From contig CM076959.1 of the NCBI GenBank assembly GCA_039566865.1, positions 8,291,501 to 8,355,500 on the forward strand: 64,000 nucleotides of DNA, read 5' to 3'. The translations under genes and the position numbers were made by a program. Origin of the DNA: Aurelia coerulea (taxonomy: Eukaryota > Cnidaria > Scyphozoa > Semaeostomeae > Ulmaridae). Under the pieces are notes generated by a model. That model saw nothing but the letters and a program-made list of their open reading frames with translations. It was not told the DNA's origin and made no database searches. Of this stretch, positions 45,603 to 56,344 are shown piece after piece; within the stretch, counting starts at the first letter, position 1, and each line of letters opens with the position of its first letter.

Positions 45603-46075
45603 GCGCACTGTGATTGGTAGAATTTAACTGATCACATGCAAACTAAAATTAAAATTACTAAATGAGGCTGCCTGCTGTGGTTCAGCTGTGGAAGTGCAAC
45701 CGCAAGTAAGTCATCAGTATTCTTAGATAAGACCTGGCTATTTGATGAAATCATTTGCCAAAGTGATCAAATAAAATCAGCATGCTAATAACAGAAGATT
45801 GGTGTCTGAAAAAAATGAAATATCATATAATAAATATAACCTGGGTCCTGGGTCCTGGGTCCTGGGTCCTGGGTCCTGGGTCCTGGGTCCTGGGTCCTGG
45901 GTCCTGGGTCCTGGGTCCTGGGTCCTGGGTCCTGGGTCCTGGGTCCTGGGTCCTGGGTCCTGGGTCCTGGGTCCTGGGTCCTGGGTCCTGGGTCCTGGGT
46001 CCTGGGTCCTGGGTCCTGGGTCCTGGGTCCTGGGTCCTGGGTCCTGGGTCCTGGGTCCTCGTTTTCCGGTATGCC
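45603..46075. mobile_element. heptamer-containing repeat, locus 2 (intact)
   Basis: Inverted relative to locus 1. From AGCGCACTGTGATTGG (45603) through TCTTCTGTTATTAGC (complement) to the heptamer array and CTCGTTTTCCGGTATGCC (46057-46074). This copy is uninterrupted and so shows where U1/U2 entered locus 1. Superfamily unknown. Confidence 0.82.
45840..46058 (+). repeat. (CCTGGGT)n heptamer array, about 31 copies
   Basis: 219 bp of essentially perfect 7-bp repeats. Because 7 is not a multiple of 3, all frames stay open and give spurious proteins on both strands (45777-46130 -, 45782-46081 +, 45799-46173 +). Locus 1 has only about six copies. Confidence 0.97.
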
Positions 46076-46141
46076 GTTTGAATAATCTGTCTTCGCAGTC
46101 TAATAAAAGGTTTGAATCACTCAATTTCATGAAGGCATATA

Positions 46142-46235
46142 CTGGGTGTCACAAAAAAAGTTCCGACGTTTGATTGAGCACAGAGAAAAATCTTTTTAAT
46201 CTGGCAATTTCTATTCATTCTATCTACGTGCTAGA
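46142..46235. mobile_element. solo mariner-like terminus
   Basis: TA followed by CTGGGTGTCACAAAAAAAGT (46142-46161) resembles the CAGGGTGTCCCCAAAAA end of the element at 58582. No second end is found before the next element. Confidence 0.4.
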
Positions 46236-47369
46236 AAGATAGGCACTAAATCCTTACTGGCTGACAAAATTGACACGTGACACGCCCTAAACCAATCAAA
46301 TGGAACCGACGACCAACCGGGAAATTTGAAATGTCAGACTTTAGGCCACTTTTTTGGGTTTTAGGCCGCTTTTGGACGATTTTACCACCCTTCACCAAAA
46401 TATAAATCGACAGAAGGAGCATGAAGATTTTCAAAAAATTTCTTCACAGACCTGTTCGCAATACTCTAATACACAGTCAATCATCGTCGCTACAAATTAT
46501 TTCCAAATTTGGAGAAATACCAAAGTTTTGAATTTGACCTCACTGACCTCACTGTGGCTTGCCATAGTAAAGATCTCAGTAATGGCTGAAACGTATGCAC
46601 ATGGAGAATAAATACTTTGCTTCGAAGGTCTTATTCTGTGTGTTTAAGTATCTCCAAATCTCCTCAAAAGATGACAAATTTAGAGCAGCATCTGGATCTG
46701 TTTTCAGTTTTGAATTAACATACATACATCAAAGAATTAATGCTGAGGGGTAAGAAGAACAACAGGAAAAGTGAACCTTGGCCTAACAAAACACCGCACC
46801 ATCGTTATAAATTAGAGACGAATTTAACAGGTACTTACTTTTCTATCTCACAAGAAGAGGACCACAAACTGAAAATGTGAACATAAAATTCCAATGAACT
46901 TTGAATCAATAACAAACATATGACTTTGCCACGCTCAACAATGCCAAGAGCTGTAACATCCAACGTGGCCTGAGCAAACGATTTCGTGATGTCCTCTTCG
47001 ATAACCAAACCCTTGCTCCCAATACTTTATCAAACTCTGCTCTCATTGTTACGAGATCGTAAGAATGGGAATCAGCAATTACATTAGCCACAACCTCTTA
47101 TAAATTCATCAATCGCGTGCCTTGCTTTTGGTGCAAGAAATGGCTATCGTTTCGTCCTCAGTGTAGCAGGTACATGAAATAGATTTGAAATGTTGGATTC
47201 AATCTACGTAAGAATAAAATAACAAACGGAAGAAATGTACATCTTGTTCTAAATATGAAAAATAGATTGGCCACTTCGTCAAAATAACATTTGAAACACT
47301 ATTTTAAAGCTCCTTCATATTGATTTCACGTTTTGTGCGGATATCCATAGAAAAATATCTATCTTTTTT

Positions 47370-47474
47370 CATTAAGCTAAAGGGGCACTTCCTGAAAATA
47401 AGAAGGGCACTTCTTTGTTTATTGAAAAATCTTGGGGGGCACATGCTCCCAGTGCCCCCTTGTTCATACGTCTC
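47370..47474. mobile_element. partial hAT-type MITE in foldback arm
   Basis: Contains GGGGCACTTCCTGAAAATAA and ends CATACGTCTCTG followed by TAGACTCG, as in the complete copy at 55005-55171 at the same arm position. The left end is missing here. Confidence 0.65.
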
Positions 47475-48523
47475 TGTAGACTCGTGGAAGCATACACACA
47501 TTTTCTGTAAGATGGTGAAACTTTGACTCACTCCAGCATTTAAGACTTTAATATTTTGTTGATTGATCTGAGAGCCCATGAGAGCTCAACTTATTGAAAC
47601 GAGTTTCTTGCCATGCAAATAGCCCTGAATAATTAAAATTAAGAATATTGGAGTATAGTTTCTGTTTTTCTCATTTTTCAGTTGGGCTTCCTTTGCTAAA
47701 AATCCTTTGCATGATCTAGGATCTTGGCATGGCATGACTTCATAAAATTTGAGATATCCTGCCGATGGAATGCTGCCTCTTGTAGAAACTCTTGTGGAAC
47801 ATTTTTGCACTCGGTGTGTACTCAGATGATAAGAATTTTTAAGAAACTTTCGCTATTGTCTCAAAGTTTTATTATCTTACAGAAAATATGTGTATGCTTC
47901 CTATGCTTCCATGAGTCTACAAAGTGCCATACAAAAGTCCTGCTTTGCTCGATCTGCTGTGTTGTTTGGCCGTAAAGGGGAATGCAAGTAGTCGAAAGAT
48001 AGATATTTTTCTATGGATATCCGCACAAAACGTGAAATCGATATGAAGGAGCTTTAAAAATAGTATTTCAAATGTTATTTTGACGAAGTGGCCAATCTAT
48101 TTTTCATATTTAGAACAAGATGTACATTTCTTCCGTTTGTTATTTTATTCTTACGTACATTGAATCCAACATTTCAAATCTATTTGATGTACCTGCTACA
48201 CTGAGGACGAAACGATAGCCATTTCTTGCAAGGCACGCGATTGATGAATTTATAAGAGGTTTTGGCTAATGTAATTGCCGATTCCCATTCTTACGATCTC
48301 GTAACGATGAGAGCAGAGTGTGATAAAGTATTGGGAGCAAGGGTTTGGTTATCGAAGAGGACATCACGAAATCGTTTGTTCAGTCCACGTTGGATGTTAC
48401 AGCTCTTGCCATCGTTGAGCGTGGCAAAGTCATATGTTTGTTATTGATTCAAAGTTCATTGGAATTTTATGTTCACATTTTTAGTTTGTGGTCCTCTTCT
48501 TGTGAGATAGAAAAGTAAGTACC

Positions 48524-48834
48524 AACGTATTCTCATCGGATCCGTCCCCCTTCCTTCCAAACCACTAAGATATGGAGAGAGCGAAGGGGGCTTCGCTGTC
48601 TGGAAGGAAAGTAGGATCATGGTGCGAACCGTCGCTGAGGGAGGAGTGGTGGGTCGATTTTATTACTGTGCACTGCTTGTTGCTCACAAAGAAGGCTGAA
48701 ATGAGCTCGGATTTTTCCTATATACTGACCTATTCCCTAGGGGCTACGAAACTGCTCTCCCCAGGCCTCTCAAGCAGTCTCGGGTGTGTAGAACATTAGA
48801 GTCTTGGAATTTCGTGAGACTTCTCCGGTGAGAA
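48524..48834. mobile_element. insertion A (311 bp), TACC-flanked
   Basis: Starts AACGTATTCTCATCGG and ends CTCCGGTGAGAA, between TACC at 48520-48523 and TACC at 48835-48838. Its first 70 bp and last 190 bp match the two ends of insertion B, so A looks like an internally deleted relative. Ends are weakly inverted (TTCTCATCGGA/TTCTCACCGGA). Superfamily not determined. Confidence 0.65.
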
Positions 48835-49185
48835 TACCAACGTATTCTCATCGGATCCGTCCCCCTTCCTTCCAAACCACTAAGATATGGAGAGAGCTTC
48901 GGGGGCCGCAGATCTGGACTAAACGAGAAATGGAGACATAAAATAAACACACTGAATATTTTTCCAAACATCATACATAATATAGAGCCCCCTCCATTAC
49001 TCAAGTAGAATAGGTTCGTAGAAGATCGGCGTCAAATGAAAACAACGAGGAGCACAAATGTTATGAACATTGCAAGTTATAAAAGATCATCGTACTCGGA
49101 AAATTACATAGTTTGGAGACGCCTGTGAATTTACTCGTTTTCTATCTTATGTGCCTTCTTGGGTTGAACTTATCGGTCTCTGACG

Positions 49186-49343
49186 GGTTGGGCTGGAGGG
49201 CTTCCCCCTAAAATTACATAAAGATAATTTGTCTTTAAACACTAATCCTCAGTTCACTCAGATAGTTGCAGAAGGATGACAAACAATAATATTTTGGAAT
49301 TAATAATGAAGACAAATGAGAAGGAAAACCCTCCAACCCAACC
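49186..49343. repeat. 158-bp inverted repeat (MITE-like)
   Basis: GGTTGGGCTGGAGGGCTTCC (49186) is mirrored by GGAAAACCCTCCAACCCAAC (49323-49342); inner segments TTTGTCTT/AAGACAAA also pair. No target duplication seen. Confidence 0.65.
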
Positions 49344-49739
49344 ACTCAGAACAGCAGCTTAGAGCCGTGTATTAAGGTCTTTAGTTAGGCCCCCGAGTGG
49401 TTGAGAAGAAGTAAGCGATCCTTGAAATTGCTTTTGAAAAACTACTTGCACTGCTTGCTCAAGCAGGGATATATAATCTCGATTCAAAACCCTTGACGGA
49501 TCTATTCTTGCCACAACGATCCAAGCATCAGAAAATGTTCTTGTTCTCCTCTGATAAGATTGCTCCCGCAATTAGGGCTTCAGTGAGATACTATTATGAT
49601 AAAAGCCAGTGTTGCTGAAAGAATATAACATTATATAATTATAGCCTTGAACCATAGAAATATGCCTTGAACCTATCGCTAGCGATACCTTGCTTCACGG
49701 CAGTACTTTGGTGCCAAAAACATAAAGCAAAAAATACGA

Positions 49740-51530
49740 TCTAAAACCTAAGGCGAGCGATATCATGATTAAACGCAGATATTTCGTTGCTTGAAAACAT
49801 GCATAACATTCTATGCCTAAAGCTAACGATGACATGCTAAAACGCAGATATTTCGTTGCTGAAAAACATAAATAAAATTCTAAGCCCAAAGCTAACAATG
49901 TCACGCTAAAACGCAGATCTTCCGTTGCTGAAAAACATACATAAAATTCTCAGCCGAAAGCTAACGATGTCATGCTCAAACGCAGATCTTTCGTTGCTGA
50001 AAAACATACATAAAATTCTAAGCCTAAAGCTAACGATGTCATGCTAAAACGCAGATCTCTCGTTGCTGAAAAACATGCATAAAATTCTAAGCCTAAAGCT
50101 AACGATGTCATGCTAAAACGCAGATCTTTCGTTGCTGAGAAACATGCATAAAATTATAAGCCTAAAGCTAACGATGTCATGCTAAAACGCAGATCTTTCG
50201 TTGCTGAAAAACATGCATAAAATTCTAAGCCTAAAGCTAACAATGTCACGCTAAAACGCAGATCTTTCGTTGCTGAGAAACATGCATAAAATTATAAGCC
50301 TAAAGCTAACGATGTCATGCTAAAACGCAGATCTTTCGTTGCTGAAAAACATGCATAAAATTATAAGCCTAAAGCTAACGATGTCATGCTAAAACGCAGA
50401 TCTTTCGTTGCTGAGAAACATGCATAAAATTCTAAGCCTAAAGCTAACAATGTCACGCTAAAACGCAGATCTTTCGTTGCTAAAAAACATAAAATAAATA
50501 AAATTCACATGCTAAGATCTCTCTCCTAAAGCTAACAATGTCACGCTAAAACTCAGATCTTCCGTTGCTGAAAAACATACATAAAATTCTAAGCCTAAAG
50601 CTAACGATGTCATGCTAAAACGCAGATCTTTCGTTGCTGAGAAACATGCATAAAATTCTAAGCCTAAAGCTAACGATGTCATGCTAAAACGCAGATCTTT
50701 CGTTGCTGAAAAACATGCATAAAATTCTAAGCCTAAAGCTAACGATGTCATGCTAAAACGCAGATCTTTCGTTGCTGAAAAACATGCATAAAATTCTAAG
50801 CCTAAAGCTAACGATGTCATGCTAAAACGCAGATCTTTCGTTGCTGAAAAACATGCATAAGATTCTAAGCCTAAAGCTAACGATGTCATGCTAAAACGCA
50901 GATCTCTCGTTGCTGAAAAACATGCATTAAATTCTAAGCCTAAAGCTAACGATGTCATGCTAAAACGCAGATCTTTCGTTGCTGAGAAACATGCATAAAA
51001 TTCTAAGCCTAAAGCTAACGATGTCATGCTAAAACGCAGATCTTTCGTTGCTGAAAAACATGCATAAAATTCTAAGCCTAAAGCTAACGATGTCATGCTA
51101 AAACGCAGATCTCTCGTTGCTGAAAAACATGCATAAAATTCTAAGCCTAAAGCTAACGATGTCATGCTAAAACGCAGATCTCTCGTTGCTGAAAAACATG
51201 CATAAAATTCTAAGCCTAAAGCTAACGATGTCATGCTAAAACGCAGATCTTTCGTTGCTGAAAAACATGCATAAGATTCTAAACCTAAAGCTAACGATGT
51301 CATGCAAAAACGCAGATCTTTCGTTGCTGAAAAACATGCATAAAATTCTAAGCCTAAAGCTAACGATGTCATGCTAAAACGCAGATCTTTCGTTGCTGAA
51401 AAACATGCATAAGATTCTAAACCTAAAGCTAACGATGTCATGCTAAAACGCAGATCTTTCGTTGCTGAGAAACATGCATAAAATTCTTAGCCTAGATCTA
51501 ACGATATGATGCTTAAACTCAAATCTTTCG
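49740..51530. repeat. 69-bp minisatellite, about 26 units
   Basis: Unit with core AAGCCTAAAGCTAACGATGT and CGCAGATCTTTCGTTGCTGA. The first units (49740-49900) and the last are more diverged, and a break at about 50480-50525 shifts the phase. As 69 = 3 x 23, the minus strand stays open for 309 codons (50512-51441) as a 23-residue repeat starting MTSLALGLEFYACF. No protein function is implied. Confidence 0.95.
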
Positions 51531-52405
51531 CTGCTAAAACATGCTATGTTGTAAAGGGGACTCGTCCATATAAACACAAGAGAAACTCTAGTTTTGATCC
51601 ATTATCTCAGATATACTTTTTCAAGTTAATGATAAACAATCAGGGAATAAACATTTTTGAAAACGACATGTCTCGTGAGAGTTTCTTGTATCTGAATCGT
51701 GTCTCTTGAGGGAGTTGACCTTTGGACCCATCATCATAGACGCGTTAGCGTTCACAACATAAAAGCAAATTTGACATGCCGAAGAAACATAAAATGGAAT
51801 TGAAACTCGGCCTAAGAAACAAATGTTTTCTGACATTTCAATGTGAATGAAGAGGATAACTTACTGCCTGAACTGCGGCAGGAGTATACACTACATTTCA
51901 TTTCGTTTCCAGTACTGCAGATAGTTGAGACCAACTGTAGAAGCTTCCATGTGTGCATCTGCCTGCCTGAGGGCCTTAGGCCATGTCAGCGACGGGAGCA
52001 GCATTAATTTGATAGAGATTTTATTACTGTAAGCACTGCTTGTTGCTCACAAAGAAGGCTGAAATGAGCTCGGATTTTTCCTATATACTGACCTATTCCC
52101 TAGGGGCTACGAAACTGCTCTCCCCAGGCCTCTCAAGCAGTCTCGGGTGTGTAGAACATTAGAGTCTTGGAATTTCGTGAGACTTCTCCGGTGAGAATAC
52201 CTGTTAAATTCGTCTCTAATTTATAACGAAGGTGCGGTGTTTTGTTTGTTAGGCCAAGGTTCACTTTTCCTGTTGTTCTTCTTACCCCTCAGCATCAATT
52301 CTCTGATGTATGTATGTATGTTAATTTAAAACTGAAAACAGATCCAGATACTGCTCTAAATTTGTCATCTTTTGAGGAGTTTTGGAGATATTTAAACACA
52401 CAGAA

Positions 52406-52573
52406 CAGGGACGTAGGAAGCATCTAAACTTGGAGGGGCACGACACTTCAAGGGCACTTATTTTATTAAGCTAAAGAGGCACTTCCTGAAAATAAAAAGG
52501 GCACTTCTTTGTTTATTCCAAAATCTTGGGGGGGGCACGTGTGCCCAGTGCCCCCCCGGTTCCTACGTCTCTG
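52406..52573. mobile_element. hAT-type MITE (168 bp), 8-bp TSD
   Basis: Ends CAGGGACGTAGGAAGCATC and complement of GGTTCCTACGTCTCTG, flanked by ACACAGAA (52398-52405 and 52574-52581). The opposite arm of the palindrome (about 46630-46650) has the uninterrupted sequence TTATTCTGTGTGTTTAAG. Rich in GGGGCAC motifs. Confidence 0.88.
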
Positions 52574-52988
52574 ACACAGAATAAGACCTTCGAAGCAAAG
52601 TATTTATTCTCCATGTGCATACGTTTCAGCCATTACTGAGATCTTTACTATGGCAAGCCACAGTGAGGTCAGTGAGGTCAAATTCAAAACTTTGGCATTT
52701 CTCCAAATTTGGAAATAATTTGTAGCGACGATGATTAACTGTGTATTAGAGTATTGTGAACAGGTCTGTGATGAAATTTTTTGAAAATCTTCATGCTCCT
52801 TCTGTCGATTTATATTTTGGTGAAAGGTGGTAAAATCGTCCAAAAGCGGCCTAAAATCCAAAAAAGTGGCCTAAAATCTGACATTTCAAATTTCCCGGTT
52901 GGTTGTCGGTTCCATTTGATTGGTTTAGGGCGTGTCACGTGTCAATTTTGTCAGCCAGTAAGGATTTAGTGCCTATCTTCGTGCTAGA

Positions 52989-53120
52989 TATTTCAACTTA
53001 CAGTTTGGCATATCGTCGGAAGAAATTAGTAATCTGAAAATGGAGTTATGAGCTCTAACATTTCACTTTCATGTTCAAGGCAAAACCAGAGAGATTATTA
53101 CGTCTTCCTGCTTCGTGATA
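52989..53120. other. host or unassigned sequence after the foldback element
   Basis: Short unassigned stretch after the right target duplication. Confidence 0.4.
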
Positions 53121-53652
53121 GTGGGGACTCCCTCGATGAGCAACACAAAAATTAGTTGACAATTCGTTCATTACCTTGACGTCCCGAGCGGGTAGAAATT
53201 TTATTCACAAGAGAAAACGTTGCTTTGTAATTGAAGGGAATTTAGATTTAAATCATTTTTGATTGTGTGAATTAGCCTATGATGTGAAGAATTGAAACAA
53301 ATAGGTCTAGGGAAAACTGTTTGCTGCTGTTATTGTTGCCTTGTGCTATCTGGAAATTTCAAAGGGAATTTTTACTGTTTCACGGTTTCACGGTTTCACG
53401 GTTTCACGGTTTCACGGTTTCACGGTTTCACGGTTTCACGGCACGGAGCGGAGTAGAATAAACTGTCTTTTCTTAACTAAAGAATAGTTTCAATTGCTTT
53501 TTCGACCTGCCATGGCAAAGTATAAACTTACTATTTTCCCCCGAGACCTATTAGCTTCGATTTTCAGACCTTTAAACTCTTCCACGTCGTCAAGGCAATG
53601 AAACAAAGTGTCAACTCAGTTTTTGTGTTGCTCATCCGGAGATTCCCCCTCC
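53121..53652. repeat. inverted repeat with octamer array
   Basis: About 62 bp at 53121-53182 (GATGAGCAACACAAAAATTA) is mirrored at 53585-53652. Between them, (TTTCACGG)n of about eight units at 53377-53441. It abuts the truncated start of the next foldback arm, so it may be a TIR element that cut into it. No target duplication was found. Confidence 0.6.
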
Positions 53653-54263
53653 ACCAAGAGTGGCTGACAAAATTGACACGTGACACGCCTTAAACCAATC
53701 AAATGGAACCGACAACCAACCGGGAAATTTGAAATGTCAGATTTTAGGCCACTTTTTTGGATTTTAGGCCGCTTTTGGACGATTTTACCACCATTCACCA
53801 AAATATAAATCGACAGAAGGAGCATGAAGATTTTCAAAAAATTTCTTCACAGACCTGTTCCCAATACTCTAATACACAGTTAATCATCGTCGCTACAAAT
53901 TATTTCAAAATTTGGAGAAATGCCAAAGTTTTGAATTTGACCTCATTGACCTCACTGTGGCTTGCCATAGTAAAGATCTCAGTAATGGCTGAAACGTATG
54001 CATATGGAGAATAGATACTTTGCTTCGAAGGTCTTATTCTGTGTGTTTAAGTATCTCCAAAACTCCTCAAAAGATGACAAATTTAGAGCAGTATCTGGAT
54101 CTTTTTTCAGTTTTAAATTAACATAGATACATCTAAGAATTAAGGCTGAGGGGTAGGATGAGCAACAGGAAAAGTGAACTTTACTGGCCTAACAAAACAC
54201 CGCACCGTCGTTATAAATTAGAGACGAATTTAACAAGTACTTACTTTTCTATCTCCCAAGAAG

Positions 54264-54368
54264 TAGCCTGCGTGCAGACTCTACTGATTCCCTGAAGAGA
54301 AGTGAGGTTCCTCCTCCAGAGGAACCTCACTTCTCTTCAGGGAATCAGTAGAGTCTGCACGCAGGCTA
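54264..54368. mobile_element. 105-bp perfect palindrome, TAGCC ends, 8-bp TSD
   Basis: Two 50-bp arms, complementary at every position by eye (TAGCCTGCGTGCAGACTCTA outward), surround a 5-base loop (54314-54318). Flanked by CCAAGAAG at 54256-54263 and 54369-54376. Paralogous arms at about 24568 and 46853 read through (CAAGAAGAGG) without it, confirming the ends. Same TIR as the element at 21247; the 8-bp duplication suggests hAT. Confidence 0.92.
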
Positions 54369-55004
54369 CCAAGAAGAGGACCACAAACTGAAAATGTGAA
54401 CATGCAATTCCAATGAACTTTGAATCAATAACAAACATATGACTTTGCCACGCTCAAGAATGGCAAGAGCTGTAACATCCAACGTGGCCAGAACAAACGA
54501 TTTCGTGATGTCCTCTTCGATAACCAAACCCTTGCTCCCAATACTTTATCCAACTCTGCTCTCATCCTTACGAAATCGTAAGAATGGGAATCTGCAATTA
54601 CATTGGCCTAAACCTCTTACAAATTCATCAATCGTGTGCCTTGCTTTTGTTGCAAGAAATGGCTATCGTTTCGTCCTCAGTGTAGCAGGTACATGAAATA
54701 GATTTGAAATGTTGGATTCAATGTACGTAAGAATAAAATAACAAACGGAAGAAATGTACATCTTGTTTTAAACATGAAAAATATATTGGCTACTTCGTCA
54801 AAATAACATTTGAAATACTATTTTTAAAACTCCTTCATATCGATTTCATTTTTTGAGCGGATATCAATAGAAAAATATTTAACTTTCGACTATTTGAATT
54901 TGAAGGGGATTTGAGGTCATCCATTAGGAACTCTTCCCTTTACGGCCAAACAACACAGCAGCACTGAGCAAAGCTGGACATTTGTATGGCCATTTGTAGA
55001 CTCA

Positions 55005-55171
55005 CAAGGACGTAGAAAGCATCTCAAACTTGGGGGGCATGGCACTTCAAGGGCACTTTTTTTCATTAAGGTAAAGGGGCACTTCCTGAAAATACGAAAG
55101 GCACGTCTTTGCTTATTGAAAAATCTTGGGGGGCACATGCTCCCAGTGCCCCCCTGGTTCATGCGTCTCTG
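55005..55171. mobile_element. hAT-type MITE (167 bp), second complete copy
   Basis: Ends CAAGGACGTAGAAAGCATC and complement of GGTTCATGCGTCTCTG, flanked by TAGACTCA (54997-55004) and TAGACTCG (55172-55179). The empty site is at about 47905-47925 in the other arm. Confidence 0.85.
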
Positions 55172-55484
55172 TAGACTCGTGGAAGCATACACATATTTTC
55201 TGTAATATGGTGAAACTTTGACCCACTCCAGCATTCAAGATTTTAATATTTTGTTGATCCAGGGGCGGGCAAGTACTGTAAAATATGTGACCCCATGTTT
55301 GTCCGAAGGAATTGGAAAAAATAACCGGTTCTTTTATCACACAGTACGACTTTCCTGCCTAAAACAACCAGTTTTTGGGACAAAGGTAAAATTTTCAAAT
55401 CAGTCTCCTTTTTTCATCAATTTGTCAGAAACATCAAGTTTTTAAACCTCCTACTAAACAGGAATCCTTACGTTTACCTGCAAG

Positions 55485-55930
55485 CTGGTTCTACCTTTGT
55501 CCGCCAAAATTAAGCACAAAAAGACCAGTATCTCAAATCGTTCACATAAGCGGTTCTACCTTTGTCCGCCAAATTTAAGGAAAAAGACCAGGAATTCCAA
55601 TTTTTCACCAAAGCGGTTCCACCTTTGTCCGTTAAATTTACGGAAAAAGACCAGTATTTCTAACTTTCACATAAACGGTTCTACCTTTGTCCACCAAATT
55701 TACAGAAAAAGACCAGGAATTCCTATTTTTCACCAAAACGGTTCCACCTTTATCCCTTAAATTTACGGAAAAAAGACCAGTATTTCTAACTTTCACATAA
55801 GCGGTTCTACCTTTGTCCACCAAATTTACAGAAAAAAGGCCAGAAATTCCAAATTCTCACAAAAGCGGTTCCACCTTTGTCCGGCATATTTACGGAAAAA
55901 GACCGATATTTTAAATTATCAGTAAAGAGT
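55485..55930. repeat. 63-bp tandem repeat with dimeric (126-bp) alternation
   Basis: About seven units, each with CGGTTC(T/C)ACCTTTGTCC (55550, 55612, 55675, 55738, 55801, 55865). Units alternate between a GGTTCTACC/TTTCACATAA type and a GGTTCCACC/TTTTTCACCAAA type. 63 is a multiple of three, so short repetitive ORFs appear on both strands; not considered genes. Confidence 0.92.
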
Positions 55931-56344
55931 TGAACCTCCGTAGTAAATTGAGGATGGTGATGTTGTTACTGGGTACAGACCCCACCCCTACGGTACCTGG
56001 TACTGATACATTCGTTACTGTGCTGCCGATGACACTTTTCAACGCATGTAACATGGAAATTATCAACTTTTCATTCTGACTTATCTCAGTATTTTCTGTT
56101 TAAAGTGGTACTGGTTCCTGCACTGATGGTACCTGGTGCCGGCATTAATGGTACTGGGTACCGGACGTTGTGGTAACTGGTACTGTGTAGCCTGGGTGCA
56201 GCCTCATCCCCAAAGTACATTTTACCTGTCATAATCCTCTAGGCTTGCCGCAAGTCTATTTCGTCAACTGTAAAAAGTCTATCTGGTAGATCGTTCGATC
56301 AGCTTAGATCTAGAACTAAGATTCCTTAGTTCTCAAAAGGAATC

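Larger units (their letters stand above)
48839..52197. mobile_element. insertion B (3.36 kb) carrying a 69-bp minisatellite
   Basis: Same ends as insertion A, flanked by TACC (48835-48838 and 52198-52201). It carries a short inverted repeat (49186-49343), the minisatellite (49740-51530) and no recognisable transposase. The uninterrupted arm sequence (GGTACTTAC.. at about 46835) shows the target. Confidence 0.65.
46236..52979. mobile_element. Palindromic foldback element, 9-bp TSD (MULE-like), copy a, interrupted
   Basis: Ends AAGATAGGCACTAAATCCT and complement are flanked by CGTGCTAGA (46227-46235 and 52980-52988). The left arm (46236-47370) is mirrored by 48000-48523 plus 52202-52979. The break in the right arm is caused by the insertions at 48524-52201, and a small hAT-type MITE adds a further insertion at 52406. 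Recurring ORFs of 61-85 residues (46354-46611, 52604-52861 and others) are arm sequence. No transposase is visible. The 9-bp duplication spanning 6.7 kb shows the palindrome moved as one unit. Confidence 0.88.
53664..55255 (+). mobile_element. single arm of the foldback family, 5' end lost
   Basis: Begins at GGCTGACAAAATTGACACG, lacking the first ~25 bp of the family end, and follows the 46236 left arm and its inner region through ACTTTACGGCCAAACAACAC-like sequence. Contains two later insertions (54264-54368 and 55005-55171). The partner arm is absent. Confidence 0.8.

Noticed and set aside
45777..46173. Repetitive proteins on both strands (DPGPRTQ and GPGSWVL repeats)
   Set aside because: They are translations of a perfect heptamer array that stays open in all frames.
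50512..51441. 309-residue repetitive ORF as a structural protein gene
   Set aside because: It is the 69-bp minisatellite read in one frame. It has no start context, no signal or domain, and it lies inside a mobile element.
49740..51530. CRISPR-like array
   Set aside because: Whole units repeat with no unique spacers, and the context is eukaryotic.
46354..54014. Recurring 85-residue ORFs (starting MGFRPLLDDF or MDFRPLLDDF) as a gene family
   Set aside because: They are the same segment of the foldback arm in several copies and orientations. There is no upstream signal, and the frame is lost in flanking arm sequence.
56187..56205. TAGCCTGGGTGCAGCC as an end of the TAGCC family
   Set aside because: Only a partial match to the TIR, and no partner end or target duplication found.
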